From: Marivirga sp.
GTDB lineage: Bacteria > Bacteroidota > Bacteroidia > Cytophagales > Cyclobacteriaceae
Assembly (NCBI RefSeq): GCF_024636815.1
Contig: NZ_JAGXGF010000101.1
Coordinates: 1 to 53,756 of the forward strand
DNA: 53,756 bases
Direction of reading: 5' to 3'
Shown: positions 7,874 through 15,265 of the stretch, in pieces
How the letters are laid out: the number at the start of each line of letters is the position of its first letter
How positions within the stretch are numbered: the stretch's first letter is position 1
Notes under the pieces: model-generated
Told to the model about the DNA's origin: nothing
The model's database searches: none
The model's input: only the letters and a program-made list of their open reading frames with translations
Program-made: the position numbers and the translations under genes

Positions 7874-9079
7874 TTAGACATTGTTTTCTACCCCAAACCA
7901 ATTCTCATCCCGTCTCAGTCTTTTGTCGAGCCCAACGGTATTGCCTCTTACTATGCTTTCCAGCCCATGTTTGTGGCGAATTTTATCCAGGGCTTGGTAA
8001 AGTTGGATGTATTCTTCTGTGTCGTCAAATAGATTAATTTGGTAGTTGCCGTGCACCAATCCGCTGAGGCGCACTCCTATCAGTCGGAGCATCATTCTGC
8101 GGGTGTATAATTGGTCAAAAAGCTCTTTTCCAAAGCGAATCAAAGATTTGTCGCTGGCGGTATAGCTGATTTTCTTTTGTTTGCTTTCCGTATCAAAATT
8201 GCTGTAGCGGATTTTAATGGAGATATTGGAAGTCAGGCGGTTCTGCTCACGGAGTTTGTGCGCCAGTTTTTCTATCATGGCTACCAATATGGCTTTCATT
8301 TGCTTTATGTCCATGCTATCATCATGGAAAGTGCTTTCTGTGGAAATGGATTTTTGTTCGCTATAGGGCGTAATTGGCGTATGGTCTATCCCGTGTGCTC
8401 TTTGCCACATCACAATCCCATTTTTACCGAAGGTATATTCCATCAGTTTCTTTGGGATTTGCCTGAGCGTTTCCACTTTCTTCACGCCCATAGATCGTAA
8501 AAGCTCTGAAGTTTTCTTTCCGATCATCGGAATTTTATGCACAGGCATAGGGTCTAAGAATGCGATTTCTGTGCCAGGTAGTATTTGCCGAGTGTTGTTA
8601 GGTTTTGCTTCTCCAGTGGCTACCTTCGATACCATTTTATTTTGCGAAAGCCCCATGCTGATCGGTAGTCCGCTTTCATTAATGATTTTCTTTCTCAGCT
8701 CTTTTCCCCATTCATAGCAACCAAAATATTTATCCATTCCGCTTACGTCCAGATAAAATTCATCCACAGAAGCCTTTTCAAAAATGGGCGATTCACTTCT
8801 AATGATTTCTGTAATCAATTTTGAGTAGTGACTGTAGTTTTGCATATCTCCTGCTATCACCAAAGCCTCAGGGCAGAGTTGTAATGCCGTTTTCATGGGC
8901 ATAGCAGAATGCACACCATATGCCCGAGTTTCATAACTGCAGGCTGCTACTACACCTCTGTGTCCGCCCCCAACAATAACAGGCTTGCCATTCAGGCTTG
9001 AATCTAAAAGGCGTTCGACAGACACAAAAAAGGTGTCCATATCTAAATGAATGATGGATCTGATAGTATTTTCTTGCAT
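7874..9079 (-). CDS. dinB: DNA polymerase IV (Y-family translesion polymerase)
   Basis: 401 residues, normal for DinB/Pol IV. The catalytic residues are intact: D13 in HLDMDTFF and D106-E107 in the SVDE motif (104-107). F18 sits at the steric-gate position, and the finger motif CSYETRAYGVHSAMP is canonical. A helix-hairpin-helix thumb follows, then the little-finger domain, and QINLF at 347-351 fits a beta-clamp binding motif. Because the acidic triad is present, this is an active polymerase rather than a catalytically dead ImuB. It performs error-prone synthesis past DNA lesions. The promoter carries the same 21-bp-phased operators as dnaE2, which suggests co-induction. No imuA/sulA-like gene is in the window. 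Confidence 0.95.
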   Translation of the reverse strand: MQENTIRSIIHLDMDTFFVSVERLLDSSLNGKPVIVGGGHRGVVAACSYETRAYGVHSAMPMKTALQLCPEALVIAGDMQNYSHYSKLITEIIRSESPIFEKASVDEFYLDVSGMDKYFGCYEWGKELRKKIINESGLPISMGLSQNKMVSKVATGEAKPNNTRQILPGTEIAFLDPMPVHKIPMIGKKTSELLRSMGVKKVETLRQIPKKLMEYTFGKNGIVMWQRAHGIDHTPITPYSEQKSISTESTFHDDSMDIKQMKAILVAMIEKLAHKLREQNRLTSNISIKIRYSNFDTESKQKKISYTASDKSLIRFGKELFDQLYTRRMMLRLIGVRLSGLVHGNYQINLFDDTEEYIQLYQALDKIRHKHGLESIVRGNTVGLDKRLRRDENWFGVENNV

Positions 9080-9080
9080 A

Positions 9081-9167
9081 AAACTAAAATAATTAGCTTT
9101 TTTTTGGCTTTTTTAATTATTAATACTAAATTTATTATCAAAATTACTAAAATAAATAGTAATTCAA
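9081..9167. promoter_or_regulatory. dinB promoter with phased TTACTA-N7-TAGTAA operators, shared with the divergent 88-residue gene
   Basis: The site at 9144-9162 is a perfect TTACTA-N7-TAGTAA dyad. A 9/12 match at 9123-9141 begins exactly 21 bp away, and a weak half-preserved copy (ACTAA-N5-TTAG, 9083-9096) lies a further 42 bp on, in the same register. On the minus strand the -7 box TAATTTTG (9139-9146) lies between the two main sites and TTG (9165-9167) is 18 nt upstream of it, so the perfect operator fills the -33/-7 spacer. Its offset to the -7 box is identical to that at dnaE2. The gene at 9204 reads away from the same segment. Confidence 0.72.
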
Positions 9168-9203
9168 GTCAAAAAGTTCATGGCTTTTAAAAAATATTAA
9201 TGG

Positions 9204-9470
9204 ATGGATGTAAAAATTAAATTATCGAGTAAGCGTCTCAATTCAGGGCGATGTCAGGTGCATTTTCATGTGCGCACTAAAACGGGTGACAGAAGATGGT
9301 ACGGTTATACATTAGCTGAACCACAGGATACCGTAAGCGAAGTGGTTGGCAGAATTAGGAATCGCTTTAGTAGGGCTGAAGATAAGATTTCTTTACATCA
9401 AAAAGTACTATATCATTTGAATGGGCATTACAGAGAAACAGATGATTTGATGATTTTTAGAGCCCCCTAA
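9204..9470 (+). CDS. Unknown 88-residue basic protein divergent from dinB
   Basis: Small soluble protein with no signal peptide or membrane segment and many Arg, Lys and His residues. An N-terminal part rich in possible beta strands (KIKLSSKRLNSGRCQVHFHV) is followed by a probable helix (VSEVVGRIRNRFSR) and a tail (YHLNGHYRETDDLMIF). I do not recognise the family. It is transcribed away from dinB over the shared operators, so it may be co-regulated with the translesion polymerases and act in the same response; that is inference from position only. ATG at 9204 is chosen because the ATG at 9200 is in another frame that stops after seven codons. The stop codon lies inside a dispersed CCCCC repeat, so the last residues (RAP) may come from that element. 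Confidence 0.6.
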   Translation: MDVKIKLSSKRLNSGRCQVHFHVRTKTGDRRWYGYTLAEPQDTVSEVVGRIRNRFSRAEDKISLHQKVLYHLNGHYRETDDLMIFRAP

Positions 9471-9488
9471 ATCCCCCAAAGGGGGACT
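9461..9488. repeat. Dispersed palindromic repeat (CCCCC-AAA-GGGGG type)
   Basis: AGCCCCCTAAATCCCCC, then AAA, then GGGGGACT, with a 5-bp G/C stem at 9473-9477 and 9481-9485. This unit is familiar as a dispersed intergenic repeat in Bacteroidota genomes (from general knowledge, not searched here). It supplies the stop codon of the 88-residue gene and could act as a weak bidirectional terminator. Confidence 0.55.
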
Positions 9489-9913
9489 ATAGGCAGTGCT
9501 AAAAGTGAGAGGAGAATAGTTGAAAATAAAATTAGAAGAGGGAATATAAAGTATGAATTTTAAAATAATATAGAAATAAGTAGAAATAGAGTATCGAATC
9601 TTGTTATTTTACTTTTTCTAACTATTTGATACTTTGAGATAAGGGATGATGGGTGTGGGAAGTTGAAAAAGGACGGGTCAGACTGTATTTTGAAAAGTTT
9701 AAATAAGCTAGAAGTGGGGTGGTTAGGTCAGTACCGAAGGTCAGACCGGAAATGGCTAAGAGATGAAGTGGTTAGCTAGGGAATACAAATAGTGAAGTTC
9801 TTTTGTCTAGATTCTAGAATATCGGTTCTATTATCTAGCGACTTGATACCAAAAAAATAAAAACTGATGAAAGGGCTTTGATTTCAGGCTCTAGAATCTT
9901 GAATCTTATAAAA
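9489..9913. other. Non-coding region upstream of the HTH-S24 gene
   Basis: About 425 bp with no convincing ORF. It contains three GGTCAG copies (9676-9681, 9726-9731, 9739-9744), the last two forming an imperfect 13-nt direct repeat, and a cluster of TCTAGA/CTAGAAT-like words at 9807-9840 and 9890-9905. No TTACTA-N7-TAGTAA operator and no clear TAnnTTTG box were found, so the regulator gene does not seem to be controlled by the dnaE2/dinB motif. Confidence 0.4.
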
Positions 9914-10684
9914 ATGAGCTTGATTAATAACAATATTAAATATCTCCGGAAGGAAAAAGGTTGGACACAGCAGGACTTAGCTGATGAACTAGGAGTGAAG
10001 CGTCCGCAAATTGGTTCTTATGAAGAAGGTAGGGCAGATCCCAGGATTCAAACATTGATGAAATTGTCTGATTTATTCAATGTCAGTGTAGATGATTTAT
10101 TAGGTAAAGATTTATCCAGTCCGATAACTATTAGCCGAAAGCCTACTAAAGTTCTGGCTATTACAGTAGATAGTCAGGAAAGAGAAAATATTGAATTAGT
10201 GCCTCAAAAGGCATCTGCCGGATATACCAATGGCTATGCTGATCCTGAATATTTACAGGAGCTTCCTCGTTTTCAATTACCTAATTTACCTCGAAGCAGC
10301 ACCTACCGTGCATTTGAAATCAGTGGTGATTCCATGCTGCCTTTGGAGCCCGGTACTATCATTATAGGCGAATATGTGGAAAATCCTGAATCGATTCGAA
10401 ATGGAAAAACTTATATCATTGTGAGTGAGCAGGAGGGAGTAGTTTATAAAAGGGTATTCAATTATGCCGAGGAAAAAGGTGTGCTTTTTATGGTTTCCGA
10501 CAATACTGTTTATTCGCCTTATGAAATTCCAGTGGAGAGCGTAATGGAAATTTGGGAAGCTAAGGCTTTTATCAGTACTCAATTTCCTGATGTTAAAAAC
10601 GGAGATCATCGTCCTATGAGCCTAAGAGAGCTTACTGATATTGTGCTTGAAATTAAAGAGGAAGTAACAAAATTGAAGAAGTAA
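9914..10684 (+). CDS. HTH-XRE/S24 LexA-like self-cleaving regulator
   Basis: 256 residues. An N-terminal XRE helix-turn-helix (about 5-62; WTQQDLADELGVKRPQIGSYE) is followed by a linker and a C-terminal S24 peptidase domain. The autocleavage apparatus is complete: a probable Ala-Gly scissile bond at A102-G103 (KASAGY), nucleophile S140 in SGDSM and general base K179 in VYKRV. Family proteins are repressors that cleave themselves when RecA filaments form. This makes it the likely controller of the nearby dnaE2 and dinB genes, though binding to the TTACTA dyad is not shown. The start at 9914 (ATG) is preferred over an upstream in-frame TTG at 9878, which would add 12 residues ahead of the HTH. 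The C-terminus has a short charged helix (LEIKEEVTKLKK). Confidence 0.88.
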   Translation: MSLINNNIKYLRKEKGWTQQDLADELGVKRPQIGSYEEGRADPRIQTLMKLSDLFNVSVDDLLGKDLSSPITISRKPTKVLAITVDSQERENIELVPQKASAGYTNGYADPEYLQELPRFQLPNLPRSSTYRAFEISGDSMLPLEPGTIIIGEYVENPESIRNGKTYIIVSEQEGVVYKRVFNYAEEKGVLFMVSDNTVYSPYEIPVESVMEIWEAKAFISTQFPDVKNGDHRPMSLRELTDIVLEIKEEVTKLKK

Positions 10685-10702
10685 ATAAGAGGGGTTAGTA
10701 AT

Positions 10703-10727
10703 TTCCGCTAGCGAGACGCTAGCGGAA
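10703..10727. terminator. GC-rich hairpin between convergent genes
   Basis: A perfect 11-bp stem (TTCCGCTAGCG at 10703-10713 with CGCTAGCGGAA at 10717-10727) and a 3-nt loop between the stop of the S24 gene and the stop of pgk. There is no T tract on either strand, so it is a weak bidirectional terminator or an mRNA 3'-end stabiliser, possibly a dispersed repeat. Confidence 0.55.
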
Positions 10728-10746
10728 GATTAATTATATTTTAAAA

Positions 10747-11934
10747 TTAAGATTTCAGAGCGGCTACTCCAGGTAATTCTTTTCCTTCCATATATTCAAG
10801 CAAAGCACCACCACCAGTTGATACATAGCTTACTTTATCTCCATAACCTAAGCTGTTAACTGCAGCGGCAGAATCGCCACCACCAATTAGTGAGAAAGCT
10901 CCATTTTCTGTAGCTTTTACCACTGATTCAGCTATTGATTTTGTTCCTTTTGCAAATTTCTCCATTTCGAAAACACCCATTGGTCCATTCCATAGAATAG
11001 TTTTTGATTCTTCTACTGTTTTTTGGAATATAGCAGTTGCTTCAGGTCCGATGTCTAACCCCATCCAACCATCTTCTATTGAATGATTTTGTGCAATTTT
11101 GGTATTAGCATCATTAGCAAAATCATCTGCCACTATTGAATCGATTGGTAATTTTAATTCAACCCCTTGTTCTTTAGCTTTTTGAATTAATTCTTTTGCT
11201 AAGTCTAATTTATCTTCTTCTACTAATGAGTTTCCGATTTTTCCACCCATAGCTTTAAAGAATGTGTAAGACATTCCACCGCCTATGATCAGATTATCTA
11301 CTTTGCTCAATAGTTTCTCAATGATTAAGATTTTGTCGGATATCTTGGCGCCTCCCATAATTGCAGTGTAAGGCTTATCTGCTTTTTCTAATACCTTATC
11401 AGCATTCTCTATTTCTGCTGCCATAACAAAGCCGGCCATTTTATCTTCAAAGAATTTTGCAACTACTGTGGTAGATGCATGAGCACGGTGAGCGGTTCCA
11501 AATGCATCATTTACATAAACATCTCCTAATTTTGAAAGCGCTTCAGCAAATCCTTCATCTCCTTTAGTTTCTCCTTCATGGAACCGAACATTTTCCAATA
11601 ATAAAACTTCACCGTTCTTTAAATTTTGAGCTGCAGATTCTGCTTTTTCACCTATTGTATCTTCGCTAAAATGAACTTTAGTACCATAGGCCTTTTCTAA
11701 ATCGCCTACTATGTGCTGTAGAGAAAATTTATTTTCAGGTCCGTTTTTTGGTCTGCCTAAGTGAGACATTAAGATTGCTTTGCCTCCGTCTTCCAATATT
11801 TTTTTTATTGTTGGAATGGTGGCTTTTATTCTGGTATCATCAGTTACCTGAAAATCTTTATTTAAAGGAACATTTAAATCCACTCTGATTAATGCGGTTT
11901 TGTTTTCGAATGAATAATCTTTTACAGTTTTCAT
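10747..11934 (-). CDS. pgk: Phosphoglycerate kinase
   Basis: Cytosolic glycolytic and gluconeogenic enzyme that transfers phosphate between 1,3-bisphosphoglycerate and ADP. Diagnostic motifs: RVDLNVPL near the N-terminus, MSHLGRPK, NDAFGTAHRAHAS, GGAKISDKI in the nucleotide domain, and GGGDSAAAV / STGGGALLEY at the C-terminus. With the start at 11934 (MKTVKDYSF) the protein has 395 residues, the usual length. The longer frame to 11964 adds ten residues (MRPTLKNKIL) with no counterpart in the family and is rejected. The gene stands alone, convergent with the S24 regulator gene. Confidence 0.97.
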   Translation of the reverse strand: MKTVKDYSFENKTALIRVDLNVPLNKDFQVTDDTRIKATIPTIKKILEDGGKAILMSHLGRPKNGPENKFSLQHIVGDLEKAYGTKVHFSEDTIGEKAESAAQNLKNGEVLLLENVRFHEGETKGDEGFAEALSKLGDVYVNDAFGTAHRAHASTTVVAKFFEDKMAGFVMAAEIENADKVLEKADKPYTAIMGGAKISDKILIIEKLLSKVDNLIIGGGMSYTFFKAMGGKIGNSLVEEDKLDLAKELIQKAKEQGVELKLPIDSIVADDFANDANTKIAQNHSIEDGWMGLDIGPEATAIFQKTVEESKTILWNGPMGVFEMEKFAKGTKSIAESVVKATENGAFSLIGGGDSAAAVNSLGYGDKVSYVSTGGGALLEYMEGKELPGVAALKS

Positions 11935-12057
11935 CAGTATTTTATTTTTTAAAGTTGGTCTCATGGGATTTGTGATAAATACTCTTTAAGCCATTGATAT
12001 TATTTTTCTCTTAAATATTTATGCTCATTTCATTGAGTTATAATTATGGTTATAAAT

Positions 12058-13011
12058 TTATTCTTTGACTGCTGCTCTTTGCAGTCTATCATTAATGGCT
12101 TTCCCCAAGCCTTCTGATGGTACTTTTTCAGTAATAATCAAATCTACATTACTCTCATCTAATTTACGAAGATGAGAGAATAAGTTTTTAGCCGCTTCGT
12201 GCATGTTTTTTGATTCTGAAAGTACCAAAGACATCTCTACTTCATTGTAAAACTTAGAAAATGATAAAACTCCTAATTTTGATTTGGAGTTCTTTTCTAT
12301 TAATTCTTCAATATTTCCAAGGGTGATATTTTTACGAGGAGCATAGTGACTTTTGAGCATACCAGGTGCATCCGGTTTCGAACTGGAATGTGGAAGTGTT
12401 TGTACTTTACCAATTAATTTTTTGATTGCATCCACTTCAAGTCCTCCCAATCGATAAATGATGGTTTTTCCATTTTCGAATCCCACTATGGTGGATTCTA
12501 TCCCCACTTCACTAATTTCCCCTTCTAAAATAAAAGGTATTTTATCGCCTAATTGTTGTTGTACATGTTGTGAATTGGTTGGGCTTATATAACCAAAAGG
12601 ATTAGCACTGGGTGCTGCTAAAGGATAATTTAATATTTTAAGAAGGCCTAGCGCCTGAGTGTGTTTTGGAATACGAAAGGCCACTCTGTCCAATCCAGAG
12701 CATGTTAAATCAGGTATTTTATCGTTGCGTTCCAATAATATGGTTAGTGGACCAGGCCAAAAAGTGTTTGCTAATATTTTAGCTGTTTCTGGAATTTCTT
12801 TAACGTATTCACTGATGGCTTCAAGGCTATGTGAATGCAGGATTAATGGATCAAAGTGAGGGCGATTTTTCACCTCAAAAATTTTACTTACTACTTCTGC
12901 TTTCAAGCCGTTTCCAGCTAAACCATATACGGTTTCAGTAGGGAACCCGATCAGATTATCAGCATCAAGTAAAGCTTTTGCATTGTTTATATCGCTATTT
13001 ATTTCTGCCAT
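12058..13011 (-). CDS. tsaC: Threonylcarbamoyl-AMP synthase (Sua5/TsaC type)
   Basis: Makes threonylcarbamoyl-AMP from threonine, bicarbonate and ATP, the first step of the t6A modification of tRNAs that read ANN codons. The YrdC domain covers about 5-200 with GFPTETVYGLAG, VKNRP, WPGPLT, PLAAPSANPFG and ESTIV. A linker with the conserved SHYAPR leads into the C-terminal Sua5 domain, so at 317 residues it is the long two-domain form. The partner ATPase gene tsaE is at 23206 in this window. The gene is monocistronic and divergent from a small membrane-protein gene. Confidence 0.93.
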   Translation of the reverse strand: MAEINSDINNAKALLDADNLIGFPTETVYGLAGNGLKAEVVSKIFEVKNRPHFDPLILHSHSLEAISEYVKEIPETAKILANTFWPGPLTILLERNDKIPDLTCSGLDRVAFRIPKHTQALGLLKILNYPLAAPSANPFGYISPTNSQHVQQQLGDKIPFILEGEISEVGIESTIVGFENGKTIIYRLGGLEVDAIKKLIGKVQTLPHSSSKPDAPGMLKSHYAPRKNITLGNIEELIEKNSKSKLGVLSFSKFYNEVEMSLVLSESKNMHEAAKNLFSHLRKLDESNVDLIITEKVPSEGLGKAINDRLQRAAVKE

Positions 13012-13110
13012 AATTCTAAAGGCGAATTTAAGTTAATTTTTTTATGATATGCGGATTTGTAAATTGAGAATGATATATTTATAATTGAAATCACCAAAAC
13101 ATTTAAAAAT

Positions 13111-13272
13111 ATGAGTAGGAAATCTAGAAATTTAATAAAACTTGTAGCTATAATAATTATACTTGTTTTAGTTTTTATGGAATTAGGAATTATTGCAATA
13201 CCGGCAATTGCAACTTATAAATTTTGGTTAAGTGTTGTGGCCTTTGCAATGGTATTGTTAGCCTCTAGGTAA
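13111..13272 (+). CDS. Small two-helix membrane protein (53 residues)
   Basis: ATG at 13111 opens 53 codons ending in TAA at 13270-13272. The protein has a basic N-terminus (MSRKSRNLIK), a first hydrophobic helix (about 11-34), a short turn with TYKFW, and a second helix (about 38-51) ending in SR. Architecture and composition fit a real small inner-membrane protein; I recall similar short proteins in Bacteroidota but cannot name the family. It lies in the divergent gap after tsaC, with a weak -7-like TATATTTA about 35 nt upstream, and is followed by a hairpin shared with the convergent TPR gene. Confidence 0.6.
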   Translation: MSRKSRNLIKLVAIIIILVLVFMELGIIAIPAIATYKFWLSVVAFAMVLLASR

Positions 13273-13275
13273 TAT

Positions 13276-13310
13276 TTTAAAGGGAGAAGGATTAAACTTT
13301 CCCCCTTTAA
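13276..13310. terminator. Imperfect hairpin between convergent genes
   Basis: TTAAAGGGAGAAGG pairs imperfectly with CTTTCCCCCTTTAA across a short loop. It lies between the stops of the small membrane protein gene and the TPR gene and could stop transcription from both sides. Confidence 0.45.
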
Positions 13311-13317
13311 TCATTCT

Positions 13318-14040
13318 CTATTTACAAAATTTCTCCAGCGCTTCAGTTGCGTCTTGAAACCCTCTATTTTTTGCTTTTATCAAATCATCACATCCGGCTT
13401 CCTTTTGATCTGTATTAATTTTGATAAAACCACTCCAGTAATAACTTTCTCCATTTTCAGGATTTATTTTTAAACTTAAGTTTAATAAGCTATCAGCTTT
13501 GTTAAATGAGCCGAATTGTAACAATGTTTTCGCACTATTAAGATAAGGTATATAATTATTTGGAGATAACTTAATGGCAAATTTATTATCTTCTAAGGCT
13601 GCATCATATTGTTTTAATTCAAATAGTGCTGTAGCTCTATTGATGTATAAATCTGCATCATTTGGGCGTATATTTATAGCTCGATTGTAATTTAATAGTG
13701 CTTTTTCATAATTTTTAGACTCTAAATGAACATTTCCTCTATTATAATACGGCTTATAATTTGAGGAGTCAATTTTTATTGATTCCGTAAAATCTTCTTT
13801 TGACTTTGAATAATCTAATAATTGTAGATAGGCTACTCCTCTCATATTGTAGGCGTTTGCATTAGCATTATTTTTAGAAATTACCTTGTCAAGGTAGTTT
13901 ATTGCCTCTTTGTAATTTTCAGATTGCATATTTTTTCTACTTTCTTTCATCAATTCTTCTTCAGAAGGACTGCAAGCGAAAAATATTATTGGGCTAATTA
14001 GTAAAATAATAGAATTAAATTTTAACATATGTTTAAACAA
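13318..14040 (-). CDS. TPR-repeat lipoprotein
   Basis: 240 residues with a signal ending in the lipobox IIFFAC (C23). Five or so tetratricopeptide repeats follow from about 35 to 215 (for example NANAYNMRGVAYLQLLDYSKS, then YKPYYNRGNVHLESKNYEKA), and a Cys-containing tail (AGCDDLIKAKNRGF) of the type often seen at the end of Bacteroidota TPR proteins. It is probably a periplasmic or outer-membrane scaffold; the partner is unknown. An internal ATG (M5) is an equally good start. A candidate small RNA gene is divergent from it. Confidence 0.8.
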   Translation of the reverse strand: MFKHMLKFNSIILLISPIIFFACSPSEEELMKESRKNMQSENYKEAINYLDKVISKNNANANAYNMRGVAYLQLLDYSKSKEDFTESIKIDSSNYKPYYNRGNVHLESKNYEKALLNYNRAINIRPNDADLYINRATALFELKQYDAALEDNKFAIKLSPNNYIPYLNSAKTLLQFGSFNKADSLLNLSLKINPENGESYYWSGFIKINTDQKEAGCDDLIKAKNRGFQDATEALEKFCK

Positions 14041-14119
14041 TTAATGTTGTAAAATATAAAAAACCTTACATGAATGATTTAAGTATCACTTGTGCTATTT
14101 CCGTTTGAAAAAAGCGTTT

Positions 14120-14127
14120 TACATTTG
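14120..14127 (+). promoter_or_regulatory. -7 box of candidate small RNA
   Basis: TACATTTG exactly matches TAnnTTTG on the plus strand, with no plus-strand gene nearby. It lies about 60 bp before an intrinsic terminator. No -33 TTTG at the usual distance was found. Confidence 0.4.
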
Positions 14128-14133
14128 TGATAA

Positions 14134-14211
14134 GCTTACGATTCATTTATTCAAATGGGCGTAATTTTAAGGTTGATAGTTTACCCCGGTTTGGTTCACC
14201 GGGGTTTTTTT
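14134..14211 (+). ncRNA. Candidate small RNA of about 78 nt
   Basis: Inferred from a consensus -7 box (14120-14127) and a clear plus-strand terminator (8-bp stem 14183-14190 with 14198-14205, 7-nt loop, T run to 14211) in a gap between two minus-strand genes, where no plus-strand CDS needs a terminator. Only a poor ATG frame exists inside, and it runs through the terminator. The 3' end overlaps the stop codon of the antisense oxidoreductase gene. It matches no small RNA family I know. Confidence 0.4.
14183..14211 (+). terminator. Rho-independent terminator (plus strand)
   Basis: ACCCCGGT and ACCGGGGT form an 8-bp stem with a 7-nt loop, followed by seven T. The T tract is on the plus strand only, so it does not serve the minus-strand gene that ends at 14210. 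Confidence 0.75.
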
Positions 14212-15265
14212 ATGTCCTGTCAATTCTTTCCACATTTTCAAATTCCATTATGAAGTCTATTCCAAATGCTTGAGCTGGGGTTAAGTAGCCGTTTAAAGTA
14301 CTTTCTTCCAATTTTATAGCAGAAGTCAAGGCTGTTTTAGCTGTCAGGAAATACGCCTCTGGAGTGATCAATTCAGTCGTAAAACTCTTTCCTGACTCAT
14401 CTGTAATTGTTCCTATAACATAAGTTTTTCCAGTTTCTAAGTTTTTATCACTCGGACCAGTGACGGAATTTTCAATTTTTCTTCTCACTAATTTTTGAAT
14501 CCAAGCTATACCTAGAAGAAATTTCAAAGTTCTAAATTTCTTGATTTTATTTATCATTTTGAGACTAGCTCCACTAAAAACTTTAATATTTGGAATTTTT
14601 GTTTGATGATAGCTGGTCATTAGATCTCCCCATGGAATGGTCATACTCCATTGTTTTCTATGAGTGAATTCTATTTCCTTAACCTCATAGGCTAGTGGTA
14701 CATTTTTGATTTCACCATTATCTCTAATAAATCCTCCTTTTGATATATTTTTAGCCATTGTCACTGCCGTACCCCTAGACATGCCAGTTTTTGAACCTAC
14801 AAATGCTAGTTCCAATGATGTAGCAGTAGGAAGCTTTTCTTTTAAATATCTAGCTAAGCAATCTGTAGGTACTACATCAAATCCTACTCCAGGAATAAGT
14901 GCAATATTTGCTTTTTTGGCTTGTTCATGATATTTCATAATGTCCTCAAAGACCCAAATTTCACCTGTGATATCAAGATAGTTTGTTTTAGACTTGATGC
15001 AGGCTTCTACCATTGGAATTGCTGTTTCCGAAAAGGGTCCAGCGCAATGGATTACGGTATGAAAACCCTCTAGTAATTTTTCTAGATTTTCCTTTTCAGT
15101 TAATTTGACAATATGATAAGGAAAATTAGTTTCTTTAGATAATTTTTTGATTGCCTCTGTATTTCTCCCTGCTAATTCTACCGGAATTTCCTTTTCTTTT
15201 GCTTCTCGTGCAATTAGTTTTCCTGTATACCCATTAGCACCATATATCAGAATCTTATATGCCAT
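14210..15265 (-). CDS. Saccharopine dehydrogenase-family oxidoreductase
   Basis: 351-residue NAD(P)-binding protein. The Rossmann fold opens with YGANGYTGKLI and is followed by an acceptor-site ELAGRN, VIHCAGPFSETAIPMVEAC and PGVGFDVVPTDC. It resembles the saccharopine-dehydrogenase-like / trans-acting enoyl reductase group, whose substrates are mostly unknown; it is not a typical lysine-pathway enzyme. The start overlaps the 3' end of the NUDIX gene by 11 nt, which suggests translational coupling. No membrane segment is evident. Confidence 0.8.
   Translation of the reverse strand: MAYKILIYGANGYTGKLIAREAKEKEIPVELAGRNTEAIKKLSKETNFPYHIVKLTEKENLEKLLEGFHTVIHCAGPFSETAIPMVEACIKSKTNYLDITGEIWVFEDIMKYHEQAKKANIALIPGVGFDVVPTDCLARYLKEKLPTATSLELAFVGSKTGMSRGTAVTMAKNISKGGFIRDNGEIKNVPLAYEVKEIEFTHRKQWSMTIPWGDLMTSYHQTKIPNIKVFSGASLKMINKIKKFRTLKFLLGIAWIQKLVRRKIENSVTGPSDKNLETGKTYVIGTITDESGKSFTTELITPEAYFLTAKTALTSAIKLEESTLNGYLTPAQAFGIDFIMEFENVERIDRT

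Noticed and set aside
8111-8500. 129-residue plus-strand ORF inside dinB
   Set aside because: Fully antisense to a conserved, motif-complete gene; no domain seen.
9878-9913. Upstream TTG start for the HTH-S24 gene
   Set aside because: Adds 12 residues before a canonical HTH start; ATG at 9914 fits the family.
11935-11964. Upstream ATG start for pgk
   Set aside because: The 10 extra residues have no counterpart in PGK, and the internal start gives the usual 395 residues.
14150-14250. Short plus-strand ORF through the candidate small RNA
   Set aside because: Runs through the terminator and antisense into a conserved gene, with no recognisable features.
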